Source: CAZIOH01 sp964540815
GTDB lineage: Bacteria > Myxococcota_A > Polyangia > Fen-1088
Direction: 5' to 3'
Assembly: GCA_964540815.1 (NCBI GenBank)
Contig: CAZIOH010000079.1
Span: 1-31,016 of the forward strand
DNA length: 31,016 bases
The first letter of the stretch is position 1, and each line of letters starts with the position of its first letter. This document shows, in pieces, positions 21,133 through 29,048 of the stretch. A program made the position numbers and the translations under genes. A model generated the notes under the pieces. That model was not told where the DNA came from and did not search any database. It worked only from the letters and a program-made list of their open reading frames with translations.

Positions 21133-23255
21133 AGGGTCTGCAGGTAGCTCACGAGATCCTTCAGATCGGACGGTGTCAGACCCGACGTGGCCCCGTGCTT
21201 GTCGCCGCCGCCGCAGGCCGGATCGAACCGGTCGAGGAGGGTCGTCGCGCACCCCGTATGCATGTAGGGAGGGTGATTCGCCAGGCCCACCAGCGAAGGC
21301 ACCTGCAATGCCCCGCCCGTGCCGACGTCGACCGTCCGATTGTTGGTGAGGTGGGTTCCGGCGTGGCAAGTCGCGCAGGAGGTCCCGTCGGTGGCGCGAT
21401 TGAAGAGCGCCCGCCCGCGCTCGGCGGCGGCCGCGGCGGCCGGCGCGGCGCGCTGGATGCGGGGCTGGCGATCGATCCACGAGAGGATCGCATCGGCCTG
21501 ATCCGACAAGAGCGGCGGACCCGACATGCGTCCCGTGAACACGTCGCTCGCGAGCTGGGTGAAATCGCGCTCGTCCCCGTCCCAGTGAAATGGCTCGGTC
21601 CCGCGAATACCGGTCTGCAGGGACTGGGTGCGCCGGCGTCCGGTGCAGGTGAAATTCCAGGCCCGCCCGTCGTCGCTCCCCTCGGGGTGACATGAGGCGC
21701 ACGCCAGGCCGGCGCCGGAGTTGACGTGAAACAAGGTGTGGCCGGTGTCGCTCCGGCTGTCCGCGGTGAGCGTGATGCTGGCGCCGCCGATGGAAAGGAA
21801 GGCCGGCTGCCGGGACTGGGTCACCACGTCGCCCGTTCCCAGGAAGGCCACCGCGATCACCTGGCCAGCCGCGCTTTGAATCGACGCGCAGGCCAGCGAT
21901 CCGGGCGTGCTGCCCCAGCACCCCGTCGACCCCGCCAGGGACATGCACGAGGCGAGCTTGGTCTGCGTGACGGCATCCACCTCACCCACGTGCGCGGGGG
22001 CCATCCGGGCGATCTGGGTGTTCCCGTCGTTCCCGGCCGAGACCATCGCGATGAGCCGTCCGTCGGCCGAGATGGCCATGTCGACGGGGAGCGGGACATC
22101 GGCCAGCGCCGGTCCCGACGCGATGGTCCCGTCCGGCATCATGCGGCTGACCGCGCTGTGCACGATCCCGTTGCAGGTCTCGGTCCGATCGGAGATCCCA
22201 CCGTAGCTGCCCTGGACGACGTGCCCGGGGAAGCCGCGCTGGATCTCATCGTCCACGCCGCGCTGGTGCATCATGGCGGCGCCTCCTCCCGGCATCCCCA
22301 CCATCCGCCAGGCCACCGACGGCGTGAAGAGTTGACCCCCGCGCGACTGCGCCGACCGGAAGGTCCCGGGACCGGTCCGGGCGGTCACCGTACCCGTGGC
22401 GTCGACCGTGAGGATCTCGGCGGAACGAAAGCGGCTCACCAGCAGGTGGTCCCGATCGATCACCACGTCCCGCAGATCGTCGTCGAGCTGGACCCGGCGG
22501 ACGGCGTCGCCGCTGGCGGCCGGAAGACTGACCAGCTCGCCACCCGCGCAGGCGACGTGAATCAGATCGGTCCTGGCGTCGTAGGCGAGGCCGCGCGGCG
22601 CCGCGCACACCATCCGACGCTGAAGGACCACGCCGCTGGCTGGATCGAGGGTCACCATCGCCCCCCCACCGCGCAGCACGACGTCGACGCGCCCCGCCCC
22701 ATCCGCGATCACCCGCCCGGGCTGGTCACCGGGTTGCAAGACGACGGTGCTGGTCACCCGAGCCGCGACCAGGTCGACGAGGTAGATCTGGTCGCGATCC
22801 GGATCGGCCGCCACGACCGTGACGTCCCCCGGAAGCACCAGGAGCGTGCCGCCGCTGATGGCCGGGGGCGCGGTCGGCAGGACGGTGGTCGGCCCGATGT
22901 TGAGCGGCGCCACCTTGGAGGGCACGCCGAGGGGCGCCGGCCCACCGCCCCCAGCCTGGCCAAAGACGGGGAGGACTTCGCCTTCCTCGAAGCACGAGAC
23001 GCCCTTGGGCGCGGCGGTGTCGGCCGAGGCAGCTCCCGTTGCGGTGCCCGCACTCGCCGATCCGGCGGCGGTGCCGGAAGCGGTTCCCGCGGACTGCCCG
23101 TTCGCGCTGCCCGTCGTGCCGGCTGGCGCGGGTGGCCCACCAGCGCTGCCGCTCGAGCCGCCCGGGCCCGGCTGGCACGCGACGAGCAACGTCGCGGCAG
23201 CGAAGCACAGAATTCCCCGGGGCACCGCCATCCCGAAAGCTGCCTGTCGCGTCAT
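21129..23255 (-). CDS. Lipoprotein with beta-propeller-like region and two haem-c motifs
   Basis: 708 aa from ATG 23255 (GGGAGG five bases upstream; an ATG six codons earlier lacks such a site). Lipobox LLVAC with C27, then a Gly/Ser/Ala/Thr-rich linker (about 30-85). Residues about 110-470 show propeller-like blades (VVAADPDRDQIYLVDL, GLAYDARTDLIHVACAGGELVSL, DMAISADGRLIAMVSAG). The C-terminal part has two haem-binding motifs, CASCH (519-523) and CATCH (627-631), and a candidate Met ligand in PPYMHTG (M665). This is the di-haem layout of cytochrome c peroxidase/MauG relatives. It probably transfers electrons or oxidises a substrate at the cell envelope. Direct coupling to the cysteine-rich gene points to a joint function. 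Confidence 0.85.
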   Translation of the reverse strand: MTRQAAFGMAVPRGILCFAAATLLVACQPGPGGSSGSAGGPPAPAGTTGSANGQSAGTASGTAAGSASAGTATGAASADTAAPKGVSCFEEGEVLPVFGQAGGGGPAPLGVPSKVAPLNIGPTTVLPTAPPAISGGTLLVLPGDVTVVAADPDRDQIYLVDLVAARVTSTVVLQPGDQPGRVIADGAGRVDVVLRGGGAMVTLDPASGVVLQRRMVCAAPRGLAYDARTDLIHVACAGGELVSLPAASGDAVRRVQLDDDLRDVVIDRDHLLVSRFRSAEILTVDATGTVTARTGPGTFRSAQSRGGQLFTPSVAWRMVGMPGGGAAMMHQRGVDDEIQRGFPGHVVQGSYGGISDRTETCNGIVHSAVSRMMPDGTIASGPALADVPLPVDMAISADGRLIAMVSAGNDGNTQIARMAPAHVGEVDAVTQTKLASCMSLAGSTGCWGSTPGSLACASIQSAAGQVIAVAFLGTGDVVTQSRQPAFLSIGGASITLTADSRSDTGHTLFHVNSGAGLACASCHPEGSDDGRAWNFTCTGRRRTQSLQTGIRGTEPFHWDGDERDFTQLASDVFTGRMSGPPLLSDQADAILSWIDRQPRIQRAAPAAAAAAERGRALFNRATDGTSCATCHAGTHLTNNRTVDVGTGGALQVPSLVGLANHPPYMHTGCATTLLDRFDPACGGGDKHGATSGLTPSDLKDLVSYLQTL

Positions 23256-23367
23256 CGCAACCTCCCATCCCATTTCGTCGGGTCAACGGCCGAGGGTTGA
23301 TGGTATCGCGATTTCCCGACCAGGTCTGCATTCACGTCGCCGGCGTCAGGGACGGCCGATGACGGCC

Positions 23368-23388
23368 AAGATCCGTTAAAGATCCGTT
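23368..23388. promoter_or_regulatory. Direct repeat with 11-bp period upstream of the methyltransferase operon
   Basis: AAGATCCGTT occurs at 23368-23377 and again at 23379-23388. The 11-bp period is one DNA helical turn, as for tandem binding of a regulator on one face. It lies between the divergent cytochrome and methyltransferase genes. Confidence 0.45.
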
Positions 23389-23399
23389 CAACGCTGGTA

Positions 23400-23415
23400 C
23401 GTTGTGTGGACAACG
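23400..23415. promoter_or_regulatory. Palindrome CGTTGT-GTGG-ACAACG
   Basis: A perfect 6-bp inverted repeat with a 4-base centre, 25 bp before the methyltransferase start. Its position is right for a repressor operator near the transcription start. Confidence 0.45.
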
Positions 23416-23440
23416 AGAAGACACCCAAAGGGGAAATTCG

Positions 23441-24298
23441 ATGCCGAATGAGCAGGCAGCAGAGCCGGAGAACACGGCGGTTCGGGTTGCGTTGTGGCGG
23501 GCGTTGCACGTGGAGGCCGACGCTCCGCCCCACGTGCTGGTCGACGAGATCGGGTTGAAGCTGGCGGCTCCGGACGAGGGCTGGCGCAACCGGCCGGACA
23601 TGAGCCCGTTCACGCGGATGTTCCGCGCTGCGATCGTGGCTCGCGCCCGCTTCATCGAAGATCTCGTCGCGGAGCAAGCGGCCGGCGGGGTCGGGCAGTA
23701 CGTCATCCTCGGAGCGGGCCTCGACACCTTCGCGCAGCGTCGCCCCGAGCTCGCCTCCCGCGTGCGCGTGTTCGAGATCGATCAGCCGGGCCCGCAGGCG
23801 TGGAAGCGTCAGCGCCTCATCGACCTCGGCCTCGGCGTTCCGTCGCACCTGCGGCTGGTACCGGTCGACTTCGAGTCGGGTGACGCGTGGTGGGAGCGGC
23901 TGGCCGCGTCGGGCTTCGATCCCCGGCGCCCCGCGGTCGTCGCGTCCACGGGGGTCAGCATGTACCTCACCAGGGAGGCGATCGTGACGACGCTGCGCCA
24001 GGTCGCGGCGCTCGCTCCGGGCTCGACGCTCGCCATGTCGTTCCTGCTGCCGATCGAGATGGCCGATCCCGAGGTGCGCCCCGGGATGGAGCGGGCCGCA
24101 CAAGGTGCGCGAGCCAGCGGGACGCCCTTCATCAGCTTCTTCACGCCGGGCGAGATGCTGGCCCTCGCCCGCGATGCCGGCTTCAAGCAGGTGCAGCACG
24201 TCTCGGCCGCCGCGCTCGGCGAACGCTACTTCGCGGGCAGGACCGACGGGCTTCGCCCGCCAAACAACTCGGAAGAGCTGCTCCTGGCCAGGACCTGA
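23441..24298 (+). CDS. Class I SAM-dependent methyltransferase (LCM/COG3315 type)
   Basis: 285 aa from ATG 23441, preceded by AGGGGAA; an upstream in-frame ATG at 23402 lacks a binding site and lies over the palindrome. The SAM-binding motif I is VILGAGLDTFAQR (G91-T96), followed by the acidic RVRVFEIDQPG. The N-terminal block SPFTRMFRAAIVARARFIEDLV is typical of the leucine-carboxyl-methyltransferase-like family, whose members often O-methylate polyketides or other small molecules. Later family blocks are visible (VVASTGVSMYLTREAI, FFTPGEMLALARDAGF). The gene is followed after 14 bp by a glycosyltransferase on the same strand. Together they look like a small-molecule tailoring pair. The substrate is not evident. 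Confidence 0.88.
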   Translation: MPNEQAAEPENTAVRVALWRALHVEADAPPHVLVDEIGLKLAAPDEGWRNRPDMSPFTRMFRAAIVARARFIEDLVAEQAAGGVGQYVILGAGLDTFAQRRPELASRVRVFEIDQPGPQAWKRQRLIDLGLGVPSHLRLVPVDFESGDAWWERLAASGFDPRRPAVVASTGVSMYLTREAIVTTLRQVAALAPGSTLAMSFLLPIEMADPEVRPGMERAAQGARASGTPFISFFTPGEMLALARDAGFKQVQHVSAAALGERYFAGRTDGLRPPNNSEELLLART

Positions 24299-24312
24299 GG
24301 AGGCAGAACGTC

Positions 24313-25539
24313 ATGCGCGCATTGTTGGCGGCGGTCGGGACCCGGGGCGACGTTCAGCCCGCCCTCGCCCTGGCGCTCGAGCTGCGCAGACTGGGGCACG
24401 CGGTGCGGCTGTGCGTCTCGCCCAACTTCGTCGACTGGGCGAAGCGCCTCGGCCTCGAGGCCGTACCGATGGGCGTCGAGATGCGCATGCCCCCGAAAGG
24501 ATCCGGCGGTCCGGCCAAGCTCACTCCCGAGGAGCTGCGTCGGCTGCGCGAAGCGTTGCCCGACCTCATCGCGGACCAGTTCGAGACCATCGGCGACGCC
24601 GCCCAGGGCTGCGACGTGATCGTCGGTGCCAACGCGCACCAGTACGGGGCCAGGTCGATCGCCGAGCGCGCGGGCATTGGCTGCGTGACGGCCGTCCACA
24701 CCCCGGTCGCCTTCCCGTCGCCCGACCTCGCGCCGCCGCCGACACCGGGCCAGACCCCAGCCGCAACCGCGCGCGCCAGCATCGAGGAGCAGTGGCGCGA
24801 CACCGCCAAGGCGTGGAATGAGCGCGCGCTCGGGCGCGTCAACCACAACCGCCAGCGGCTTGGCCTGGCGCCGATCCATGACGTCCTCGACCACGTGCTG
24901 ACCGACCGCACCTGGCTCGCGGCGGATGCCACGCTGGCACCAGCACCGGCCACCCCTGGGCCGCGAATAGTCTTCCAGACGGGCACCTGGGTGCTCACCG
25001 ACGAGAGGCCCCTCCCCGCGGCGCTGAGCGCCTTCCTCGACGGTGGAGAACCGCCCATCCTGTTCGGCTTTGGCAGCATGCCGGCGGCGGGCGAGGTGAG
25101 CCGTCGCCTCATCGGCGCGGCCCGCGCCTTGGGCCGCAGGGTCATCGTCTCGAGAGGCTGGGCCGAGCTCGATCGGATCGACGACGCCCCCGACTGCATC
25201 GCGGTGGACGACGTGAGCCACGACCTGCTCTTCCCGCGGCTGGCAGCCGTGATCCACCACGGCGGTGCTGGGACCACGGCCGCGGCGGCGCGCGCTGGAG
25301 TCCCCCAGGTCATCACGCCGATGTTCGGTGACCAGTTCTACTGGGCCAGCCGCATCCTGGCCCTCGGGCTCGGGGCCTCCAACCCCCACGCCAGCATGAC
25401 CGAGGAGTCACTGACGACGTCCCTCCGAGATGCCCTCCAGCCCGCCGTGCTGGAGAGGGCGCGCGCCCTGTCCGGAAAGGTCAGCCGGAACGGCGCCGAG
25501 ATCGCAGCCAAGCAGCTCGAACGCGAATACGCGACGTGA
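24313..25539 (+). CDS. GT1-family glycosyltransferase (MGT/sterol-glucosyltransferase-like)
   Basis: 408 aa from ATG 24313 behind GAGGAGG. GT-B fold with N-terminal acceptor domain (RALLAAVGTRGDVQPALALALELRRLGHAVRLCVSP) and C-terminal nucleotide-sugar domain. The donor-binding block HHGGAGTTAAAARAGVPQVI (315-334), followed by FGDQFYWASR with D340 and Q341, is the bacterial form of the plant PSPG box. N-terminal RGDVQP is typical of the group that includes sterol and antibiotic glucosyltransferases. It should transfer a sugar from a UDP or dTDP donor to a lipid-like or natural-product acceptor. It is the second gene of a two-gene operon with the methyltransferase. Confidence 0.9.
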   Translation: MRALLAAVGTRGDVQPALALALELRRLGHAVRLCVSPNFVDWAKRLGLEAVPMGVEMRMPPKGSGGPAKLTPEELRRLREALPDLIADQFETIGDAAQGCDVIVGANAHQYGARSIAERAGIGCVTAVHTPVAFPSPDLAPPPTPGQTPAATARASIEEQWRDTAKAWNERALGRVNHNRQRLGLAPIHDVLDHVLTDRTWLAADATLAPAPATPGPRIVFQTGTWVLTDERPLPAALSAFLDGGEPPILFGFGSMPAAGEVSRRLIGAARALGRRVIVSRGWAELDRIDDAPDCIAVDDVSHDLLFPRLAAVIHHGGAGTTAAAARAGVPQVITPMFGDQFYWASRILALGLGASNPHASMTEESLTTSLRDALQPAVLERARALSGKVSRNGAEIAAKQLEREYAT

Positions 25540-25636
25540 GGGTTCGCTCGCTTGGCCCGAGTCCCGGTAGGAAGGCTGCGCACCGAGCACGAGGCGGGCG
25601 ACACGTGAGGCTCAGTGGATGGTGTTCCACCAAACA

Positions 25637-25676
25637 AACACCGCCTCATCTGTGCTGATGGGTCACCGGCGGTGTT
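25637..25676. terminator. 9-bp inverted repeat between convergent genes
   Basis: AACACCGCC (25637-25645) and GGCGGTGTT (25668-25676) are perfect complements with a 22-base spacer. A further GGTGTT at 25621-25626 could compete for pairing with AACACC. The repeat lies between the convergent glycosyltransferase and flotillin genes, so a bidirectional terminator is possible, but no T-tract is present. Confidence 0.4.
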
Positions 25677-25697
25677 GCACCCGCGGTCTTGCGCTGA

Positions 25698-27038
25698 TCA
25701 CCGCCGCGTGGGCGGTGCGGGGAGGGGGCCGTTGGTGGCGAGGCCCGTCGCGTTCCCGGCGGGCCGGCGGCTCCCGGGGTCACCGTTGGTGTCGCCGAGG
25801 CCCCTGCCGGTGACGATCTGGGCTGCCATCAGGGTCTGCACGACCCGGAGGACGTCGTCCGACCCGGTGGTGACCGCGCCATGGTCACCACCACCGCCAC
25901 CCCCACCACCCCCGCCGCCGAAGTTGACGAACTGGCTGTTGGCGAGCGCCTTGGCCACCTGCGCGGTGAGCTCGGGCGCCATCTCCAGGCGACGGAGATC
26001 GAGGTAGAAGCCCCCTGCCTCCATCAGCGCCTGCGCCTTGATGCGGATGGCCTCCGCCTCGGCCTGGGCGACCGCCCGGATCCGAGCGGCCTGCGCTCGC
26101 CCCTCCGCCTCCTGATTGATGACGTTCTGCTCGGCGTCAGCGCGGGCCTGGGTGATCTGGCTGGCGTTCAGCTCCGCCTCGCGCTGCTGGCGCACGGCGG
26201 CCTGCTTCTCCGCCTCCGCCTTGGCGATCGAAGCGCCGTTGGAGGCGATCTGCATGTTGAGCGCTCGCTCCTGATCGTTGATCTTCTGAGCGGCCTCGAG
26301 CTGCGCGATCCGCGCCCGCTGCTCTTCCTGTGCCTGGACCACGTCGGCGTCGGCCTTGGCCCGAGCGCCAGACTCCCGCCGTCGCGCCTCGGCGACCTCG
26401 CTCAAGACGGCCTTGATGTTCAGGCTGTTGAAGGACAGGCCGATGTCCATCAGCTCCCGCGAGCAAGCGTCCTTGATGATCACCGCCAGCTCGTCGTCCT
26501 CGCCGCGCTGAAGCGCCAGGGCAGTCGACGCGGCGGGCGCCAGCGCGAGATCGGTGGACGGCGCCGTCCCGACCGACCGGACGCTGAAGAGCTGATCGTG
26601 CTTGAGCAGGTTGATGGCGCGCCGACCGGCCGACGACAGCACATCGGTGAGCGTCGAGAGCTGCTCGTCACCGGACTTGGAGAAGAACTTGTTGGCGGCG
26701 GTGTTGACCATGGCCTCGTCCTCACCCACGCTGACGATGGCGGAGGCCCGGACGGTGACCTTCACCGGGGCCGAGCGCCCGTTGGCGTCGACGTCGGCCG
26801 TCTGGTCGGTGATCTCGATGTCCACGTTGATGGCCTGCGCGGGGATCAGGCGGGTCTGGGTGATGATCGGGACGATCAGGGCCTTGCACGGCCCTCGGTA
26901 GATCTGCAGGTGTCGGCCGCGACTGGCGAGCAAGATCTCGCCCGCGTCCACGCTGCGCAGGAAGGTGGTGATGATGATCGACGTCAGGACGAACACCGCC
27001 GCCACGACGCCGCCGACCAGAATCAATGATGGTTCCAC
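25698..27038 (-). CDS. Flotillin-like SPFH-domain membrane protein
   Basis: 446 aa from a GTG (27038) with AAGGAGA eight bases upstream. An N-terminal membrane anchor (about 5-27) is followed by an SPFH domain (about 30-190: GEILLASRGRHLQIYRGPCKALIVPIITQTRLIPAQAINVDI). A long Ala/Glu/Gln/Arg-rich coiled coil comes next (about 215-345: ARRRESGARAKADADVVQAQ to AQAEAEAIRIKAQAL), typical of flotillins and YqiK. The C-terminal part holds 11 consecutive Gly (after FVNF) and a Pro/Gly/Asn-rich tail. Flotillins form oligomers on the inner membrane and organise ordered lipid patches. The partner gene for an NfeD/YqiJ-like protein lies 24 bp upstream on the same strand. The glycine run, encoded by mixed GGN codons, may be length-variable. 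Confidence 0.92.
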   Translation of the reverse strand: MEPSLILVGGVVAAVFVLTSIIITTFLRSVDAGEILLASRGRHLQIYRGPCKALIVPIITQTRLIPAQAINVDIEITDQTADVDANGRSAPVKVTVRASAIVSVGEDEAMVNTAANKFFSKSGDEQLSTLTDVLSSAGRRAINLLKHDQLFSVRSVGTAPSTDLALAPAASTALALQRGEDDELAVIIKDACSRELMDIGLSFNSLNIKAVLSEVAEARRRESGARAKADADVVQAQEEQRARIAQLEAAQKINDQERALNMQIASNGASIAKAEAEKQAAVRQQREAELNASQITQARADAEQNVINQEAEGRAQAARIRAVAQAEAEAIRIKAQALMEAGGFYLDLRRLEMAPELTAQVAKALANSQFVNFGGGGGGGGGGGDHGAVTTGSDDVLRVVQTLMAAQIVTGRGLGDTNGDPGSRRPAGNATGLATNGPLPAPPTRR

Positions 27039-27062
27039 GATGATCTCTCCTTGGCCGTTCCT

Positions 27063-27734
27063 TCAGGTTGGATGGCTCGCCCCCTCGTCCTCCGGAAGCA
27101 GCGAGACGGTCACGCGTTCGCGGCGGGCGTCCACATCCTCGATCCGGAGGCGCTGCCCGAAGACGACCGGCGAGGCCGCGTCTCGATCACAGAGCCGCGC
27201 GCCGAGCTGGATGCGCCGCCCGTCGCGAATCGTCGCCACCACGCCCCTTCCATTGCGAAATGGCACCACGGCCTCGGCCTCGCAGAGGATGAGCTCCTCG
27301 AGAGGAGCGGTCGCCTCGGCCCGAAAACGGAACAGCAGGTTCCAGACCGGTCGGATGAGGATGCCCTCCACCAGGAGCGCGGGAGCGAGGGCAAGCAGCG
27401 CCGCGCTGCCGCTCGTCAGATGGGCCGCGTGAACCAGTGCGTTCCCGAAGGCGCCGTACAGGGCCAGCACGCTGAACACGGCACGGGGAGATGGAATGAA
27501 CCGTCGCCTCGTGGGGGTGCCAAGAGCGGGCAGAGCCGCGCCATGAGCCCGGACGACCGCCCCGCCAGGGCCGTGCCCACCGACGGGATGCCCTCCCGCG
27601 GGGTGCCCGAAGCCGGGTCCCGGTCCGTTTGCAGGTCCATGCATGCCGGTGTGCGACAGATGGTGGCCGCCGAGCGCCGGCAACGCCATCATCACGAGGC
27701 CCACGAGGCCAATCACCATCACGGTCAGGAACAC
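27063..27734 (-). CDS. NfeD/YqiJ-like membrane protein with OB-fold, flotillin partner
   Basis: 223 aa from GTG 27734 (AAGGGAG about nine bases upstream). An N-terminal membrane segment (MFLTVMVIGLVGLVMMALPAL) is followed by a His/Gly/Pro-rich stretch (about 24-62, with GGHHLSHTGMHG and GFGHPAGGHPVGGHG). Two further membrane segments come next (about 82-130). The C-terminal domain (about 145-215) is a five-strand OB-like fold: EAEAVVPFRNGRGVVATI, RRIQLGARLCD, QRLRIEDVDARRERVTVSL. The arrangement and the flotillin gene downstream resemble E. coli yqiJ-yqiK and B. subtilis yuaF-yuaG (floT). It probably helps organise the flotillin assembly. The His/Gly-rich segment is unusual and might bind metal. 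Confidence 0.75.
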   Translation of the reverse strand: MFLTVMVIGLVGLVMMALPALGGHHLSHTGMHGPANGPGPGFGHPAGGHPVGGHGPGGAVVRAHGAALPALGTPTRRRFIPSPRAVFSVLALYGAFGNALVHAAHLTSGSAALLALAPALLVEGILIRPVWNLLFRFRAEATAPLEELILCEAEAVVPFRNGRGVVATIRDGRRIQLGARLCDRDAASPVVFGQRLRIEDVDARRERVTVSLLPEDEGASHPT

Positions 27735-27955
27735 GTGTCGACACTCCCTTCCGCGGCTCCGATCTCCCCGCCCACCCTTCGGGTGAGTATGCGCCGCGGC
27801 GGAGGATTGTCGAGGCGCGCGAATGACAGTGCCGCACCGGGGGCGGGTGCCCTCGGCTGGCGACTCGAACGGGCAGGGCGCGAGACCGGGAACTGGCCAG
27901 CTCTGGCCGGCGACATTTGCTGGGACAGCCCGCCCGGGATACCATCGGCCACCAC

Positions 27956-28966
27956 GTGGGCGTTCACCCTTCGCAAGGTCTCGATGGCGGCCGGGGCGCC
28001 CGGCTCCTCGGTCGAACGCCGCGGCCACGGTGGGTCCCGGCCACCTCGGTGGTGTGCCTCCTCGCCCTGGTGATGGCGAGCACCTCCGCCCGCGCCGCGG
28101 CACCGACTGGCTCGGACGAGGCGCTGGCGGCCGAGGCGCGCAAGCACTACGAGGAAGGCACCAAGGCGTTCAATCTGGCGGAGTTCCCGAGGGCCATCGC
28201 CGAGTTCAAGGCGGCCTACAACGCCAAGCCCGACCCCCTGTTGCTCTTCAACATCGCGCAGGCCTTTCGCCTCGGCGGTGACGACGCGCAGGCGCTCCTG
28301 TTCTACAAGTCGTTCCTGCGCAACATGCCCGACGCCCCCAACCGAAAGGAGGTCGAGGCGCGCATCCGCACGCTCGACAAGGCGGTCGCCGAGCAGCAGC
28401 GACAGGCCGCCGAGCAGCAGCGGAAAGAAGCAGCCGCGGTGACCACGCCTCCGGCGGTCGGGACGACCGCGATCCCGCCCCCGCCGGGCGCCGCCGTCTC
28501 GCCCTCCGCGGGCGGTGGTTCGGCTCCCGCGACCGCATCCACCCCGCATCCGCCCCTTCAGGCGCCCTTGCCCTTGCCCCGGGCGGCGGTGACGCCGCCC
28601 GACGGGCGCCCGGGGAACGGGACGGGGACCGGCGCCGCGACGGGGACAGCGACCGGAACGGCGATTGACCGCATCCCATCGGCCCCGTCGGCCGCCGGAG
28701 GGCCCACCCCACCGGCCCTCGTGCCGCCCCCCCTCGTGACGACCTCCGGGCTCGCCATCACCGGATCCGGATCGGCTCCGACGATCGGCGCGCCCGGCCC
28801 CGCGATTACGGACGGCCGCGACACCACGGGCAGCACACCGTTCTACAAGCGGGCGTGGTTCTGGGTCGCCGTGGGGGCGGTGGTCGTGGTGACCATCGCC
28901 GTGGCGGGGAACGCGGACAAGCAGCCCACCACCGCCCTCGGCCTTTACGCGCCCACGTTCAAGTGA
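27956..28966 (+). CDS. TPR protein with Pro/Ala-rich linker and C-terminal membrane segment
   Basis: About 336 aa from GTG 27956 (TTG 27917 would add 13 residues; neither has a clear ribosome binding site). A signal peptide or anchor is likely (TSVVCLLALVMASTSARAAAP). Then come two TPR-like helical pairs (KHYEEGTKAFNLAEFPRAIAEFKAAYNAKP and LLLFNIAQAFRLGGDDAQALLFYKSFLRNMP) and a Gln/Ala-rich helix (VAEQQRQAAEQQRKEAA). A long low-complexity linker rich in Pro, Ala, Gly and Thr leads to a membrane segment at 301-318 (WFWVAVGAVVVVTIAVAG). This layout is frequent in myxobacteria and is usually annotated as a TPR domain protein of unknown role. It would display the TPR part in the periplasm. The lipoprotein gene follows 82 bp downstream and may be its partner. 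Confidence 0.82.
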   Translation: MGVHPSQGLDGGRGARLLGRTPRPRWVPATSVVCLLALVMASTSARAAAPTGSDEALAAEARKHYEEGTKAFNLAEFPRAIAEFKAAYNAKPDPLLLFNIAQAFRLGGDDAQALLFYKSFLRNMPDAPNRKEVEARIRTLDKAVAEQQRQAAEQQRKEAAAVTTPPAVGTTAIPPPPGAAVSPSAGGGSAPATASTPHPPLQAPLPLPRAAVTPPDGRPGNGTGTGAATGTATGTAIDRIPSAPSAAGGPTPPALVPPPLVTTSGLAITGSGSAPTIGAPGPAITDGRDTTGSTPFYKRAWFWVAVGAVVVVTIAVAGNADKQPTTALGLYAPTFK

Positions 28967-29048
28967 TGGATCGGCACACGATGTCCCCCATGTTCGCCCG
29001 ATGGTCGCCCGCATCTTTCGCCAGTGGGCCTCGCGACGGGCGTCGGGC

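Noticed and set aside
28557..28680. Gly/Thr/Ala-rich repeated sequence in the TPR protein as a CRISPR-like or tandem repeat
   Set aside because: It is only low-complexity coding sequence (alternating GT and AT codons), with no regular unit or spacers.
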